A DNA stretch of 64,000 nucleotides from a bacterium (lineage in GTDB: Bacteria > Vulcanimicrobiota > Vulcanimicrobiia > Vulcanimicrobiales > Vulcanimicrobiaceae). Numbering within the stretch: position 1 is the first letter of the stretch; the number at the start of each line of letters is the position of its first letter. Positions 31,730 to 40,672 of this stretch are shown here, piece by piece. The notes beneath the pieces are model-generated. The model saw only the letters and a program-made list of their open reading frames with translations. It was not told the origin of the DNA and did no database searches. The position numbers and the translations under genes are program-made. The stretch is taken from the NCBI GenBank assembly GCA_021790935.1, contig JAJYFL010000002.1, forward strand, positions 204,215-268,214. The letters run 5' to 3'.

Positions 31730-32155
31730 ATGCCAGCCCCGGCCAAGACTTCGGCTGCGGAGGTCCTCCGCGGCCCGATCAAAAGCAAAACCCTCTTCCC
31801 GGTGCTCATCCTGCACCTGCTCGAGGGGCGCCCAGACCATGGATCGGGGTTGATGCAGCGGATGGCAGGCGTCTGCTCCGACCTGCTGGCCGTCAACACC
31901 AACACGATCTACCCGCTGCTGCGGCGCTTGGAGGAGCGTGGCTTCATTGCCGGGGAGTGGGAGCATCCCACCAAGCGCTCGCGGCGCTACTACCGGATCA
32001 CCGCCGAGGGGCGCCGTCGCCTCGCGCGCATCAAGGAGCACATGCTCCCTTACCTCGACGTGCTGGCGGAGTCGGTCGAGCGCTTGCGGCGCGAGCTCTA
32101 CGACGACGGCGCCGGCGGGGAACTTTCAAAGAACACCATCTCGATTGCCACGTAA
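31730..32155 (+). CDS. PadR-family transcriptional regulator
   Basis: The 141-residue protein has the PadR winged helix: LFPVLILHLLEGRPDHGSGL, followed by VNTNTIYPLLRRLEERGFI and a RRYYRITAEGRRRLARIKEH wing. The last 35 residues form the dimerisation helix. ATG 31730 is used; an upstream frame start at 31658 would include the GTAAC repeats. The acyl-CoA dehydrogenase gene starts 18 nt downstream, so PadR probably governs the beta-oxidation operon, perhaps in response to an aromatic or acyl-CoA ligand. The ligand is not predictable. Confidence 0.85.
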   Translation: MPAPAKTSAAEVLRGPIKSKTLFPVLILHLLEGRPDHGSGLMQRMAGVCSDLLAVNTNTIYPLLRRLEERGFIAGEWEHPTKRSRRYYRITAEGRRRLARIKEHMLPYLDVLAESVERLRRELYDDGAGGELSKNTISIAT

Positions 32156-32173
32156 GCGGAAAGAGTTGACACG

Positions 32174-33997
32174 ATGAGCACCTATCAAGCCCCATTGCGC
32201 GATATGCAATTCGTCCTGCGCGAGCTCGCAGGCGTGGACGAGATCGCGAAGCTGCCCGGATTCGAGGAGACGATCGACGTTCTCGATTCGATTTTGGAGG
32301 AGGCCGGCTCGTTTGCGACCGGCGTGCTGGACCCGCTGAACCGCACGGCCGACAGAGCCGGCTGCGTCTGGAATGCCGGTGAGGTGACCACGCCCAAAGG
32401 ATTCAAAGAAGCCTACAAGCAGTTTGCCGGCGCCGGCTGGATCGGTCTGCCGGTCCCCGCGGAGTATGGCGGCCAAGGCCTGCCGCAGCTCCTGCTCGGG
32501 CCGACGCTCGAGATGTGGAACGGTGCGAACATCGGCTTCGCCAACGGGCCGCTGCTCAACCAAGGAGCGATCGAGGCGATCGAAATGTACGGAACGCACG
32601 AGCAAAAGCATCGCTACATCCCGAACCTCGTCTCGGGCAAATGGACCGGAACGATGTGTCTCACGGAGCCTCAGGCCGGTTCGGATCTTGCCGCGGTTCG
32701 CGCTAAAGCGGTGCCCGAGGGCGACCGTTACCGAATCACGGGCCAGAAGATCTTCATCACGTTCGGCGAGCACGATCTCGCGGAGAACATCATTCACCTG
32801 GTGCTCGCGCGTCTGCCCGACGCGCCCGAAGGCACCAAGGGGATCTCGTTGTTCATCGTTCCGAAGGTGCTCGTGAACGAAGACGGGACGCTTGGCGAAC
32901 GCAACGACGTCGTCTGCAGCGGCATCGAGCATAAGCTCGGGATCAACGGCAATCCGACGTGCACGATGGTCTATGGGGAGAAGGGAGAGGGTGCCGTCGG
33001 GCATCTCGTCGGCGAGCCGAACCGTGGGCTCGAATACATGTTCGTCATGATGAATGCGGCGCGCTTTAGCGTCGGCGTCCAGGGCTACGCGGTTGCCGAC
33101 CGTGCCTACCAGCACGCGCTCGAGTATGCCAAGGAACGCGTGCAGAGCCGCGATGCGGCTTCGCGGAATCCCGCAGCGGTCCGTATTATCGAGCATCCCG
33201 ACGTGCGCCGCATGCTCGTGACGATGAAGGCGCAGATCGAGGCGATGCGCGCGCTGTCGTACGTTACGGCGGCCTCACTCGACTACGCGCACAAACACCC
33301 CGACGAAAAAGTGCGCAAGGAGCATAAGGCATTCGTCGAGCTCATGATTCCGGTCGTCAAGGGTTGGTGTACCGAGACGGCGGTCGATGTCTGCTCGACC
33401 GCGCTGCAGGTCTTCGGCGGTATGGGTTACATCGAGGAGACCGGCATCGCGCAACAGTACCGCGACGTGCGGATTACGACGATCTACGAAGGAACGACGG
33501 GGATTCAAGCGCTCGATCTCGTGGGCCGCAAGCTCATCCGCGACATGGGGGCGACCGCAACCGTCGTCATCGCCAAGATGCAGAGGTGCGCCAAGGAGCT
33601 GAGCGAGAGCGAAGACGCCGGCGTCAAGTCGGTCGGCGAGGCGTTCGGCAAGGGGGTTGCATCGCTAGCGGAAGCCTCCCAGTGGATCGGGATGAACGCC
33701 ATGGGCGACTTGCACAAGGCCTTCGCCTGCAGCGTTCCATACCTCAAGCTCTGGGGCGTGGTGGCCGGTGGCTGGCAGATGGCGCGCGCCGCGCAGATCG
33801 CGGCGGCGAAAATCGCCGCAGGCGATCCCGAGCAAGCTTTCTATAAGGCGAAGCTCGCGACGTGCAAGGTCTATGCCTCGCACATCCTCTCGCAGGGCGC
33901 GTGGCTGAAGCGACAGATAATCGACGGCTCGGGCGACGTGATGACGCTTTCGGAAGAGGCGCTCGAACTCGATCGGAAAGCCGCGGTGGTAGCGTAA
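32174..33997 (+). CDS. Acyl-CoA dehydrogenase (long, C-terminally extended form)
   Basis: This 607-residue flavoenzyme removes two hydrogens from acyl-CoA in the first step of beta-oxidation. It contains TMCLTEPQAGSDLAAVR, the FAD-binding KIFITFGEHD region, and YRDVRITTIYEGTTGIQALDL with the catalytic-type Glu in IYEGT. The extra 150 C-terminal residues match the acyl-CoA dehydrogenase C-terminal domain of the 600-residue FadE-like group. It starts at ATG 32174 and is followed after 1 nt by the FadJ-type gene. Chain-length preference is unknown. Confidence 0.9.
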   Translation: MSTYQAPLRDMQFVLRELAGVDEIAKLPGFEETIDVLDSILEEAGSFATGVLDPLNRTADRAGCVWNAGEVTTPKGFKEAYKQFAGAGWIGLPVPAEYGGQGLPQLLLGPTLEMWNGANIGFANGPLLNQGAIEAIEMYGTHEQKHRYIPNLVSGKWTGTMCLTEPQAGSDLAAVRAKAVPEGDRYRITGQKIFITFGEHDLAENIIHLVLARLPDAPEGTKGISLFIVPKVLVNEDGTLGERNDVVCSGIEHKLGINGNPTCTMVYGEKGEGAVGHLVGEPNRGLEYMFVMMNAARFSVGVQGYAVADRAYQHALEYAKERVQSRDAASRNPAAVRIIEHPDVRRMLVTMKAQIEAMRALSYVTAASLDYAHKHPDEKVRKEHKAFVELMIPVVKGWCTETAVDVCSTALQVFGGMGYIEETGIAQQYRDVRITTIYEGTTGIQALDLVGRKLIRDMGATATVVIAKMQRCAKELSESEDAGVKSVGEAFGKGVASLAEASQWIGMNAMGDLHKAFACSVPYLKLWGVVAGGWQMARAAQIAAAKIAAGDPEQAFYKAKLATCKVYASHILSQGAWLKRQIIDGSGDVMTLSEEALELDRKAAVVA

Positions 33998-33998
33998 G

Positions 33999-36128
33999 AT
34001 GGCGACGCTGCACGCCGATAGAGCCGACCTGGCTCGGGGTGACGGGGCGATCCGCATCCTCACCCTCGATAACCCGCCGGTCAACGCGCTCTCCTTTGGC
34101 TTTTCCGCGCAGCTGTTGGCAGCCGTCGAAGAGGCCGAGGCCGACGCGGCGGTGCGCGCGGTCGTCTTCACGGGGGCGAACGGCATCTTCTCCGGTGGAG
34201 CGGACATAAACGACTTCTCGACCGAGCCGACGCCCGAGACCAAGACGGTGCGTGACGTCATCGCCGCGATCGAGCGCGGAAGCAAGACCTACGTAGCGGC
34301 GATCGACGGCAATGCGATGGGCGGCGGCCTCGAACTCTCGCTGGCTTGCGATTATCGGGTGGCGACCGCGCGCTCGAAAGTCGGGTTGCCCGAGATCAAA
34401 CTCGGCTTGTTGCCGGGCGCCGGCGGGACGCAGCGCTTACCGCGCCTCATCGGTGCGCAAGACGCGCTGCAGATGATGCTCAAAGGCGAGACGATCGGTG
34501 CGGAGGATGCGAAAAAGAAGGGCATTCTCGACGAAGTGGTTGCGGGCGACGTGGCCGGCGCCGCGGCGGCGCTGGTGGCGCGCGTGGTTGCAAGCAAGCC
34601 CAAGCGCCGCGTCTCGCATCTTGCGGTTTCGCTCGGCAATCTTCCGCCGATGGCCGCGCCGTTTGTCGTCGCGCAGGCGCACAAGATGGTACCGCCGGAA
34701 GAGAACGGCGGCTACGCAGCGCACAAACTGATCGATGCCGTTCAGGCCTCCTTCGAACTGGACTTCCCACGTGGGCTCGCGCGTGAAGCGCGCTTGTTCG
34801 AGGAGCTCGTGCGCTCGGCGCCGTCGGCGGCATTGCGCCACATCTTCTTCGCGGAGCGAGAGCTCGGCAAGGTACCGGGCCTTGCGGGCGCGCAAGCGCT
34901 TGAGATAAAGAAGGCCGGAGTCGTCGGTGCGGGGACTATGGGTACCGGCATCGCCATCACCTTCGCGAATGCGGGGATCCCGGTGACGGTCGTCGAGCCG
35001 GCCGACGAACAGATCGAGAAGGCCAAGCAGATGGTCTTCGGCATGTACATGTATCAAGTGCAAAAAGGCAAGCTCACGCAAGAGGAAGCCTGGAAACGCG
35101 GGCAGTCGATCGTCTTCACCGACGATTACAACGAACTCGCGGACGCGGATCTCATCGTCGAAGCGGTCTTTGAAAACATGGACGTGAAGAAGGCGGTTTT
35201 CAGGAAACTCGCCGCGATCGTCAAGCCCGAGGGCATTCTCGCCTCCAACACGTCGACGCTCGACATCGACGAGATGGCCTCGGTCACCGGACGCGCCGAT
35301 AGATTCGTCGGCTTACACTTCTTCGCGCCGGCCAACATCATGAAGCTGCTCGAGATCGTGCGCGGAAAAGATACGTCGCCGCAGACGCTCGCAACGGCGT
35401 TCAAACTCGGCAAGACGCTGCGCAAAATCTCGGTACTCTCCGCGAACGCCTTTGGCTTCATCGGCAACCGCATGCTCTTCGACTATGCGCGCGAAGCGGT
35501 CTCGCTCGCCGAAGAAGGCGTAGCGCCGCATCGCGTAGATGCCGCGATGAAGAACTTTGGCTTTGCCATGGGCCCGTTCGCCATGTTCGATCTTTCGGGC
35601 GTCGACGTATTCTGGCACATCCAGCAGGCGCGCCCCGAGATGGGCGCGGGACGCTCGAAGATCGTCGACCGCATGTATGCGGAAAAACGCCTGGGCCAAA
35701 AGACGGGCAAGGGTTTCTACAGATACGACAAAGCGGTTGGTAAGGGACGCGAGCCGATTCCCGATCCGGAGGTAGAAGCGCTCTTCGCGCAGGTCGCGGC
35801 AGATGCCGGCATCGCGCCGCGCGATACGAGCGATGCGGAGATCGTCAAGCGCTTGACGTTCGCGCTAGCCAACGCGGGCGCGAACCTGCTGGCCGACGGC
35901 ATCGCACTGCGCCCCGGAGACATCGACATCGTGTATATCTACGGGTACGGCTTTCCACCGCATCACGGCGGACCGATGTGGTACGCGGACGAGGTCGGCG
36001 TGGCGGCCGTCTACGCGGATATCGAACGCTTTAGGGAGACGTACGGCCCGCAGTGGCAAGCGTCGCCGTTGCTCGGCGAGATCGCCCGCAGCGGCCGTAC
36101 CTTTAAGGAGGTGGCAGTTCATGCGTGA
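33999..36128 (+). CDS. fadJ: Bifunctional enoyl-CoA hydratase / 3-hydroxyacyl-CoA dehydrogenase (FadJ/FadB type)
   Basis: The 709-residue protein has an N-terminal crotonase domain with [20 protein letters not shown] and [20 protein letters not shown], which includes both catalytic Glu positions. The NAD-binding domain starts near residue 305 ([19 protein letters not shown]), followed by the catalytic-type [17 protein letters not shown]. Two C-terminal 3HCDH domains end with [16 protein letters not shown]. The order matches FadJ/FadB alpha subunits. Its stop overlaps the thiolase start by 8 nt. Confidence 0.92.
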   Translation: MATLHADRADLARGDGAIRILTLDNPPVNALSFGFSAQLLAAVEEAEADAAVRAVVFTGANGIFSGGADINDFSTEPTPETKTVRDVIAAIERGSKTYVAAIDGNAMGGGLELSLACDYRVATARSKVGLPEIKLGLLPGAGGTQRLPRLIGAQDALQMMLKGETIGAEDAKKKGILDEVVAGDVAGAAAALVARVVASKPKRRVSHLAVSLGNLPPMAAPFVVAQAHKMVPPEENGGYAAHKLIDAVQASFELDFPRGLAREARLFEELVRSAPSAALRHIFFAERELGKVPGLAGAQALEIKKAGVVGAGTMGTGIAITFANAGIPVTVVEPADEQIEKAKQMVFGMYMYQVQKGKLTQEEAWKRGQSIVFTDDYNELADADLIVEAVFENMDVKKAVFRKLAAIVKPEGILASNTSTLDIDEMASVTGRADRFVGLHFFAPANIMKLLEIVRGKDTSPQTLATAFKLGKTLRKISVLSANAFGFIGNRMLFDYAREAVSLAEEGVAPHRVDAAMKNFGFAMGPFAMFDLSGVDVFWHIQQARPEMGAGRSKIVDRMYAEKRLGQKTGKGFYRYDKAVGKGREPIPDPEVEALFAQVAADAGIAPRDTSDAEIVKRLTFALANAGANLLADGIALRPGDIDIVYIYGYGFPPHHGGPMWYADEVGVAAVYADIERFRETYGPQWQASPLLGEIARSGRTFKEVAVHA

Positions 36129-37302
36129 AGCGGCAATCGTTTCGGCCGCGCGGACCCCGATCGGCAGAGCCTTTCGCGGTGCGTTCAATCAGACTCCGGG
36201 CGCTACGATGGCGGGTCACGCGATCCGGCATGCGATCGAGCGCGCCAAACTCGACCCGGCGGAGATCGAGGACGCGATCGTCGGCGTCGGCCTGCCCGAG
36301 GGTGCGACCGGAAACAATCTCGGGCGTACCGCCGCGTTGCGTGCCGGCTTGCCGGTGAGCGTAGCCGGTCAAACCGTGAGCCGTTTCTGCGCGTCGGGCT
36401 TGCAGGCGATCTCCGCCGCGGCGCAGCGCGTGATCGTCGACGGTTCTCCCGCCGTGGTGGCGGGCGGATGCGAGTCGATCAGTATGGTGCAAAACGACTT
36501 CAATACCAAGGGCCTCACCGAGGAGTGGCTGCTGCGCCATCAACCGGACCTCTACATGCCGATGCTGCAGACTGCCGACCTCGTCGCCAGAAAATACAAA
36601 GTTAGCCGCGAGCGCCAGGACGAGTACGCCTTCCAGAGCCAGCAGCGCACGGCCGCCGCTCAAGCAGCCGGCAAGTTCGACGACGAGATCGTTGCGCTGC
36701 CGGCGTGGAAATTCGTCGAGAACAAGGAGACCGGCGAGGTTCGTGAAGAGTATGTGACGCTCGCAAAAGACGAAGGGAATCGCCCGGAGACGACGCTTGA
36801 GGGACTCGCGGCCCTCAAGGGCGTGCTCGACCCGAAATCGACCGTCACGGCCGGGAACTCGTCGCAACTCTCCGACGGCGCCGCGGCAGTCGTCGTGATG
36901 GAGGCGAAGCTCGCGCAGCGGCGCGGCTTGCAGCCCTTAGGCTTCTATCGCGGTATGGTGCTAGCCGGCGTAGAGCCCGGCGAGATGGGCATCGGGCCCG
37001 TCTACGCGGTGCCGGAGCTGCTCAAGCGCAACGGTTTGAAGATCGACGACATCGGCTTGTGGGAGTTGAACGAAGCGTTCGCCGTTCAAACGGTCTATTG
37101 CCGCGATACGCTCGGCATCGCGAACGACCGTTTCAACGTCGACGGCGGCGCGATCTCGATCGGTCACCCCTACGGAATGAGCGGTGCTCGCATGGTGATG
37201 CACGCGCTCATCGAAGGCAAGCGCCGCGGCGTGAAGTACGTCGTCGCAACGATGTGCATCGGCGGCGGCATGGGCGCCGCCGGCCTCTTCGAGGTCGCGT
37301 AG
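36121..37302 (+). CDS. fadA: Acetyl-CoA C-acyltransferase (thiolase)
   Basis: The 393-residue protein carries out thiolytic cleavage of 3-ketoacyl-CoA. The nucleophilic Cys is C90 in [11 protein letters not shown], the His is in [17 protein letters not shown], and the second Cys is in [14 protein letters not shown]. Length and motif order match FadA. GGAGG lies 6 nt before ATG 36121, inside the fadJ 3' end. It completes a padR-acd-fadJ-fadA operon. Confidence 0.93.
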   Translation: MREAAIVSAARTPIGRAFRGAFNQTPGATMAGHAIRHAIERAKLDPAEIEDAIVGVGLPEGATGNNLGRTAALRAGLPVSVAGQTVSRFCASGLQAISAAAQRVIVDGSPAVVAGGCESISMVQNDFNTKGLTEEWLLRHQPDLYMPMLQTADLVARKYKVSRERQDEYAFQSQQRTAAAQAAGKFDDEIVALPAWKFVENKETGEVREEYVTLAKDEGNRPETTLEGLAALKGVLDPKSTVTAGNSSQLSDGAAAVVVMEAKLAQRRGLQPLGFYRGMVLAGVEPGEMGIGPVYAVPELLKRNGLKIDDIGLWELNEAFAVQTVYCRDTLGIANDRFNVDGGAISIGHPYGMSGARMVMHALIEGKRRGVKYVVATMCIGGGMGAAGLFEVA

Positions 37303-37368
37303 CTCCAAACCACAGGGCTCGCTCAGCATGACACGCGGTGACGGTGAGCGTGGATTACAAGACGATCC

Positions 37369-37520
37369 CGCGTGGAGGGCGAGCAGGGCGTTGCACGAGC
37401 GGCTGTGACCGACGAGCGAAGCCAGGATGGCGAGAGCGAGGAGGCACAGCAGTAGGAGCGCAGCCCGGAGGGCGGAGCGACGAACGGCGCTCGTGCGACG
37501 CCCTGCTCGCCCTCCACGCG
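37369..37520. repeat. 32 bp inverted repeat element between convergent genes
   Basis: Arms 37369-37400 and 37489-37520 match at 31 of 32 positions and begin CGCGTGGAGGGCGAGC. The 88 nt interior is GC-rich and has no gene. The whole gap (37303-37602) between the convergent fadA and hydratase genes holds no supported coding region. This looks like a MITE- or REPIN-like element, or a very strong bidirectional terminator. Confidence 0.65.
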
Positions 37521-37550
37521 CGCACCAAACAACGCTCAGCCCTTCGTCCT

Positions 37551-37595
37551 TCGTCCTTCGACAAGCTCAGGATGACACGGGGGCGGGATGACACG
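37551..37595. repeat. Extragenic repeat of the CTTCGACAAGCTCAGGATGACA type
   Basis: CTTCGTCCTTCG, then ACAAGCTCAGGATGACA and a second GGATGACACGGGG copy lie next to the inverted repeat. Sequences of this type recur between genes in many environmental bacteria and yield spurious peptides. Identification is from memory and not from a search. Confidence 0.45.
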
Positions 37596-37602
37596 GGGCG
37601 GG

Positions 37603-38607
37603 TCAGTTGCGTAGGGGCGTGCCGGTGGAGAGAATGTGCCGCATGCGGTCCTGCGTCTTCGGGTTCCAGACGAGCGTCTCGAAGTACTCCGTCTCGAGGT
37701 CGAGCAGTTCGTCATGCGAAACGGTGCGCGCGTGCCCCGGACCGCCGGTCATCACGCGCGCAATCGCGCGGCCGATCTGCGCGTCGTACTCCGATGCCGC
37801 GCCCGACGCCCGAGCGGCATCGATCGCGCGGTCGACGGCGGCGTAGCCCACGTCGCCGAGCACGGGGATTGCCGTGCGATGCGGTGGCGCGATGTAATTT
37901 TCCGCGAGTTCGAGGACGCGCATCTTCGCGTCGCTTATGAGCAACGGGAGATCGTTCGTGATCCGATCGTGCGCGGCCAGAAAATTGAGCGCGCGCGCCT
38001 CGCCGGCGTCTTTGCTTCGCTTCGCGTATGCGATCGTCTCGAAGGCCTGGCGAAGCCCTTGCGCCGGGTCGCCCGTCGCCTCGACGCAACGGGCGTAGAG
38101 TTCGCTCGTGCCGCCGAGATCCGGTAGGATGCCAACGGCAGCCTCGGGCAGCGATGCCTGTAGGCCGGCGTGCGCCTGCACGCGATCGGCATACAGGCTG
38201 AGTTCGAGCCCGCCGCCGATGGTAAGGTTGAACGGCGCGGCGACCGTCGGAAACGGCACGGTCCGCATGCCCGTCGTCAGGCGCTGAACGCGCTTGCCGC
38301 CCTCGCGGAAGAGCGCGCGATCGTCCTTGAGAGCGTCGAGCAGCGAGAGCAGCCACTGCAGGTTTGCTCCGAACGAGAAATGCTTGCCCTGGTTGCCGAC
38401 GACCAAACCCTTGTAGGCTCCGGGGATACTGCGATTGGCGTGCTCCCAGACCTCCAAGATGTCGCCGTCAAGCGTGTTGGACTTCGAATGAAACTCGAGG
38501 CAGAGAACGCCGTCGCCCAGGTCGAGCAGGGAGGCGGCGGCGTTGGCGGCCAGTACCCGGTCTGGGTCTCTGCGGATGTCGTCGAGAACGATCGGCTTTT
38601 GTAGCAT
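37603..38607 (-). CDS. Enoyl-CoA hydratase-like protein matching only the hydratase half of FadN
   Basis: The 334-residue protein begins MLQKPIVLDDIRRDPDRVL and continues LDLGDGVLCLEFHSKSNTL, YKGLVVGNQGKHFSFGANL and [20 protein letters not shown]. These segments follow the C-terminal crotonase half of FadN-type (YusL-like) 3-hydroxyacyl-CoA dehydrogenases, which are about 790 residues. The N-terminal dehydrogenase half is absent, and no remnant of it is upstream. I chose ATG 38607 because the longer frame has no family-like sequence. It may work with a separate dehydrogenase such as FadJ. It lies downstream of the broken permease on the same strand. Confidence 0.75.
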   Translation of the reverse strand: MLQKPIVLDDIRRDPDRVLAANAAASLLDLGDGVLCLEFHSKSNTLDGDILEVWEHANRSIPGAYKGLVVGNQGKHFSFGANLQWLLSLLDALKDDRALFREGGKRVQRLTTGMRTVPFPTVAAPFNLTIGGGLELSLYADRVQAHAGLQASLPEAAVGILPDLGGTSELYARCVEATGDPAQGLRQAFETIAYAKRSKDAGEARALNFLAAHDRITNDLPLLISDAKMRVLELAENYIAPPHRTAIPVLGDVGYAAVDRAIDAARASGAASEYDAQIGRAIARVMTGGPGHARTVSHDELLDLETEYFETLVWNPKTQDRMRHILSTGTPLRN

Positions 38608-38678
38608 TGCCTGCGCCACTTGCACGTCGTTCGCGTGCGCTCCCGCCGCCGAGCGGGAGCGCGCCGCAGAGCCGGCAG

Positions 38679-38873
38679 TTAGCCGTGAAACGCGACGATA
38701 GCGACAAGGCCGGCCGCGACGCCTGCCACGGCGACGCCCGCCGCGGCCATCGAGAGCACGCGTTTCGAGAAGACCTTGCGGACGATGAAGAGCGAAGGCA
38801 GGCTGATCGCCGGGAGGGTCACGAGGAGTGCGGCAGCCGGACCTACCAAGAGGCGGCGCAGTGCTCCAGCCAT
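38679..38873 (-). pseudogene. 3' fragment of a DUF318/ArsP-like permease
   Basis: This 64-codon fragment begins MAGALRRLLVGPAAALLVTL and continues PAISLPSLFIVRKVF, then a final transmembrane segment. It resembles the last two membrane segments of COG0701-type permeases. The matching 5' fragment lies at 40261-40662 on the same strand, on the other side of the TnpB element. Together they cover about 200 residues of an expected 330-360, so about 130-150 residues are missing. This suggests that insertion came with a deletion. Confidence 0.6.
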
Positions 38874-38959
38874 AATTCGTTTCCCGCATTTGGCTGGTGG
38901 TGAAACGCCGCAGCGCCCCGGAGGGCGCTCACACGGCCACCCATGTGGCACAGCGTATC

Positions 38960-40189
38960 ATGTATACTTGGAACGTGGATTCCGCCGTCTCGCGCAAGCT
39001 CGTCTATCGCTTGTATCCGTCACGCTGCCAAGAGGCGGCGCTGCGCGATATGCTCGGGTTACACCAGCGCCTCTATAACGCCGCGCTCGAGCAGCGTATC
39101 GCGGCTTGGCGGCTGCAACGTAAGAGCCTCTCGGCGTACGACCAAAGCCGCGATCTCACCGCTCTGCGCACCGACGACGAGCGTTACGCTGCGCTCAACG
39201 CGCAGTCGGCTCAGGTGACGCTGCAACGGCTCCACTTGGCCTTTGCGGCGTTCTTCCGGCGTTGCAAGAAGGGCGAGACGCCCGGATTCCCGCGTTTCCG
39301 GTCGTTCGACCGCTTCTCGGGCTGGGGATACAAGACGCACGGCGACGGCTTCCGGTTCACGCCGGGCGACGGCAATCGGCACGGCAAGCTGCGTCTCTCA
39401 GGCATCGGCACGGTCTCCGTACGCGGTCGCGCCCGCACACCGGGCGAGGCGAAGACCTGCGAAATCCAGCATAAAGCCGGGCGCTGGTACGCTTCGATCA
39501 CGGTTTCGTGCCGGCCGCAGCGAACGGGCGGAACGCAGGCGATCGGTCTTGATTGGGGCGTTGAGACGTTCGCCACCATCGCGCACGAAGACGACGGCTT
39601 CTCGGCTATTGAGAATCCCCGCTTCATGTGGCAAGCGAAAGCCGCGCTAGAGTCCGCGCAGCAGAACCTCGCGCGCAAGGCCAAACGCTCGAAGAACCGT
39701 ACAAAGGCTCGCCGCCTAGTCGCTGCGATCCATCGCAAGACCACCGCCAAGCGGTTGGGCTTCTTGCACCAACAATCGGCAAAGATCGTCGCCGACTCGG
39801 GTCTGATCGCCACCGAGTCCCTCACGGTGAAAAACATGACCCGGTCGGCGAAAGGAACCGTTGAATCTCCTGGGCGCAACGTCGCCCAGAAAGCGGGCTT
39901 GAATCGAGAGATTTTCGCCACCGCTCCACGCGCATTTCTCGATATGATTCGATACAAAGCGGCAGAGGCTGGTATTGCGTTCATCGAGGTTCCATCGCGC
40001 AAAGTCAAGCCGTCACAGACCTGTTCGGCGTGTTGGAAACAACGCAAGAAGGCGCTCTCCGAACGACAGCACGTCTGCTCCTGCGGCTTGGTTCTCTCAC
40101 GCGATCAGAACGCTGCGCGCGTGAACCTCTTATGGGCGCTTGCCCAAACCGGCCGGGAACCGACCGGGTGCCTCGCGCAATCCGCGTGA
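38960..40189 (+). CDS. tnpB: TnpB, RNA-guided nuclease of an IS605-family element
   Basis: The 409-residue protein has an N-terminal HTH/wedge region (RKLVYRLYPSRCQEAALRDM), the RuvC core with D198 in GLDWGVE, E286 in ATESLTVKNM and D382 in LSRDQNAARVNL, and a zinc finger (TCSACWKQ, VCSCGL). All three catalytic acidic residues are present, so the nuclease appears intact. TnpB cuts DNA guided by a right-end RNA (omega RNA) next to a target-adjacent motif. ATG 38960 is used. An upstream start at 38897 would cover the left-end hairpin. Confidence 0.9.
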   Translation: MYTWNVDSAVSRKLVYRLYPSRCQEAALRDMLGLHQRLYNAALEQRIAAWRLQRKSLSAYDQSRDLTALRTDDERYAALNAQSAQVTLQRLHLAFAAFFRRCKKGETPGFPRFRSFDRFSGWGYKTHGDGFRFTPGDGNRHGKLRLSGIGTVSVRGRARTPGEAKTCEIQHKAGRWYASITVSCRPQRTGGTQAIGLDWGVETFATIAHEDDGFSAIENPRFMWQAKAALESAQQNLARKAKRSKNRTKARRLVAAIHRKTTAKRLGFLHQQSAKIVADSGLIATESLTVKNMTRSAKGTVESPGRNVAQKAGLNREIFATAPRAFLDMIRYKAAEAGIAFIEVPSRKVKPSQTCSACWKQRKKALSERQHVCSCGLVLSRDQNAARVNLLWALAQTGREPTGCLAQSA

Positions 40190-40240
40190 GCAACACGAAA
40201 CTCCACCCTGTGCGCATCGCGTCAGGTGGAGTAGTTCATC
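40130..40240 (+). ncRNA. Putative omega RNA (right-end RNA) region of the TnpB element
   Basis: In related elements the guide RNA scaffold overlaps the tnpB 3' end and runs to the right end. Here the region includes GACCGGGTGCC folds within tnpB and the final hairpin 40201-40231. The guide would begin just after about 40240 (AGTGGACCGGTGCAGC). Boundaries are inferred, with no RNA evidence. Confidence 0.35.
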
Positions 40241-40260
40241 AGTGGACCGGTGCAGCACGT

Positions 40261-40662
40261 TCACATCATGCCGGTGAGCGAGAAGGCACCGGCGATCGCG
40301 GTCGAGCGAACGTTCGTGCCGCCGATCAGCCGCCGCAGCCAGCGCCTCGGGACGAATACTTGAACGGTCGCGCCGAGCAACAGCGCGAGCACCACCGCCT
40401 CCCAGACCGCCGTGAAATAGGCGACCGCGTATTGCCACGCGGCCTGCAACCCAACCGCCGGAGCCGCGGTCGCGCTTCCACTGACGATCGACGCACCTAT
40501 CGAATGAGCCGCTGCGGCGAGGTGGGCCTCCTGCCAGTACGGCATCCACTTGACGATTGCCAGCCCGACGATCGCCGCCACGAGGAACGACGTCGTGCCA
40601 ACGAGGAGCCGCGTGCCCGATGCGGCGCGGCCGGGCGGCAGCGTTTCCTGCGAAAGTGACAC
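40261..40662 (-). pseudogene. 5' fragment of a DUF318/ArsP-like permease, ends at TGA
   Basis: The frame gives 133 residues with three hydrophobic segments, AWQYAVAYFTAVWEAVVLAL and ending AGAFSLTGMM. GTG 40662 is the start, preceded by AAAGGAG, and lies 10 nt after the senA stop. The frame ends at TGA 40263-40261. If read through, it continues TCCTGPL until the TnpB element. From memory, this permease family has a GMMCTCC motif here, so TGA stands where a Cys is expected. The 3' fragment lies beyond the element at 38679-38873. It was probably cotranscribed with senA before the disruption. Confidence 0.62.
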
Positions 40663-40672
40663 GGGGGCTCCT

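Larger units (their letters stand above)
38900..40240 (+). mobile_element. IS605/IS1341-type element with tnpB only
   Basis: The element contains one gene, tnpB, and no Y1 transposase (tnpA). A left-end hairpin AGCGCCC-CGGA-GGGCGCT lies at 38912-38929. A right-end hairpin pairs CTCCACC (40201-40207) with GGTGGAG (40225-40231) and is followed by TAGTTCATC. Both are typical subterminal hairpins of the family. The ends are approximate (left about 38895-38910, right about 40237-40243). It splits a permease gene. Movement would require TnpA from elsewhere. Confidence 0.72.

Noticed and set aside
37355..37594. Minus-strand open frame with the peptide VILSLSKDEGRR
   Set aside because: This peptide is a known type of translation artefact of an extragenic repeat, not a gene.
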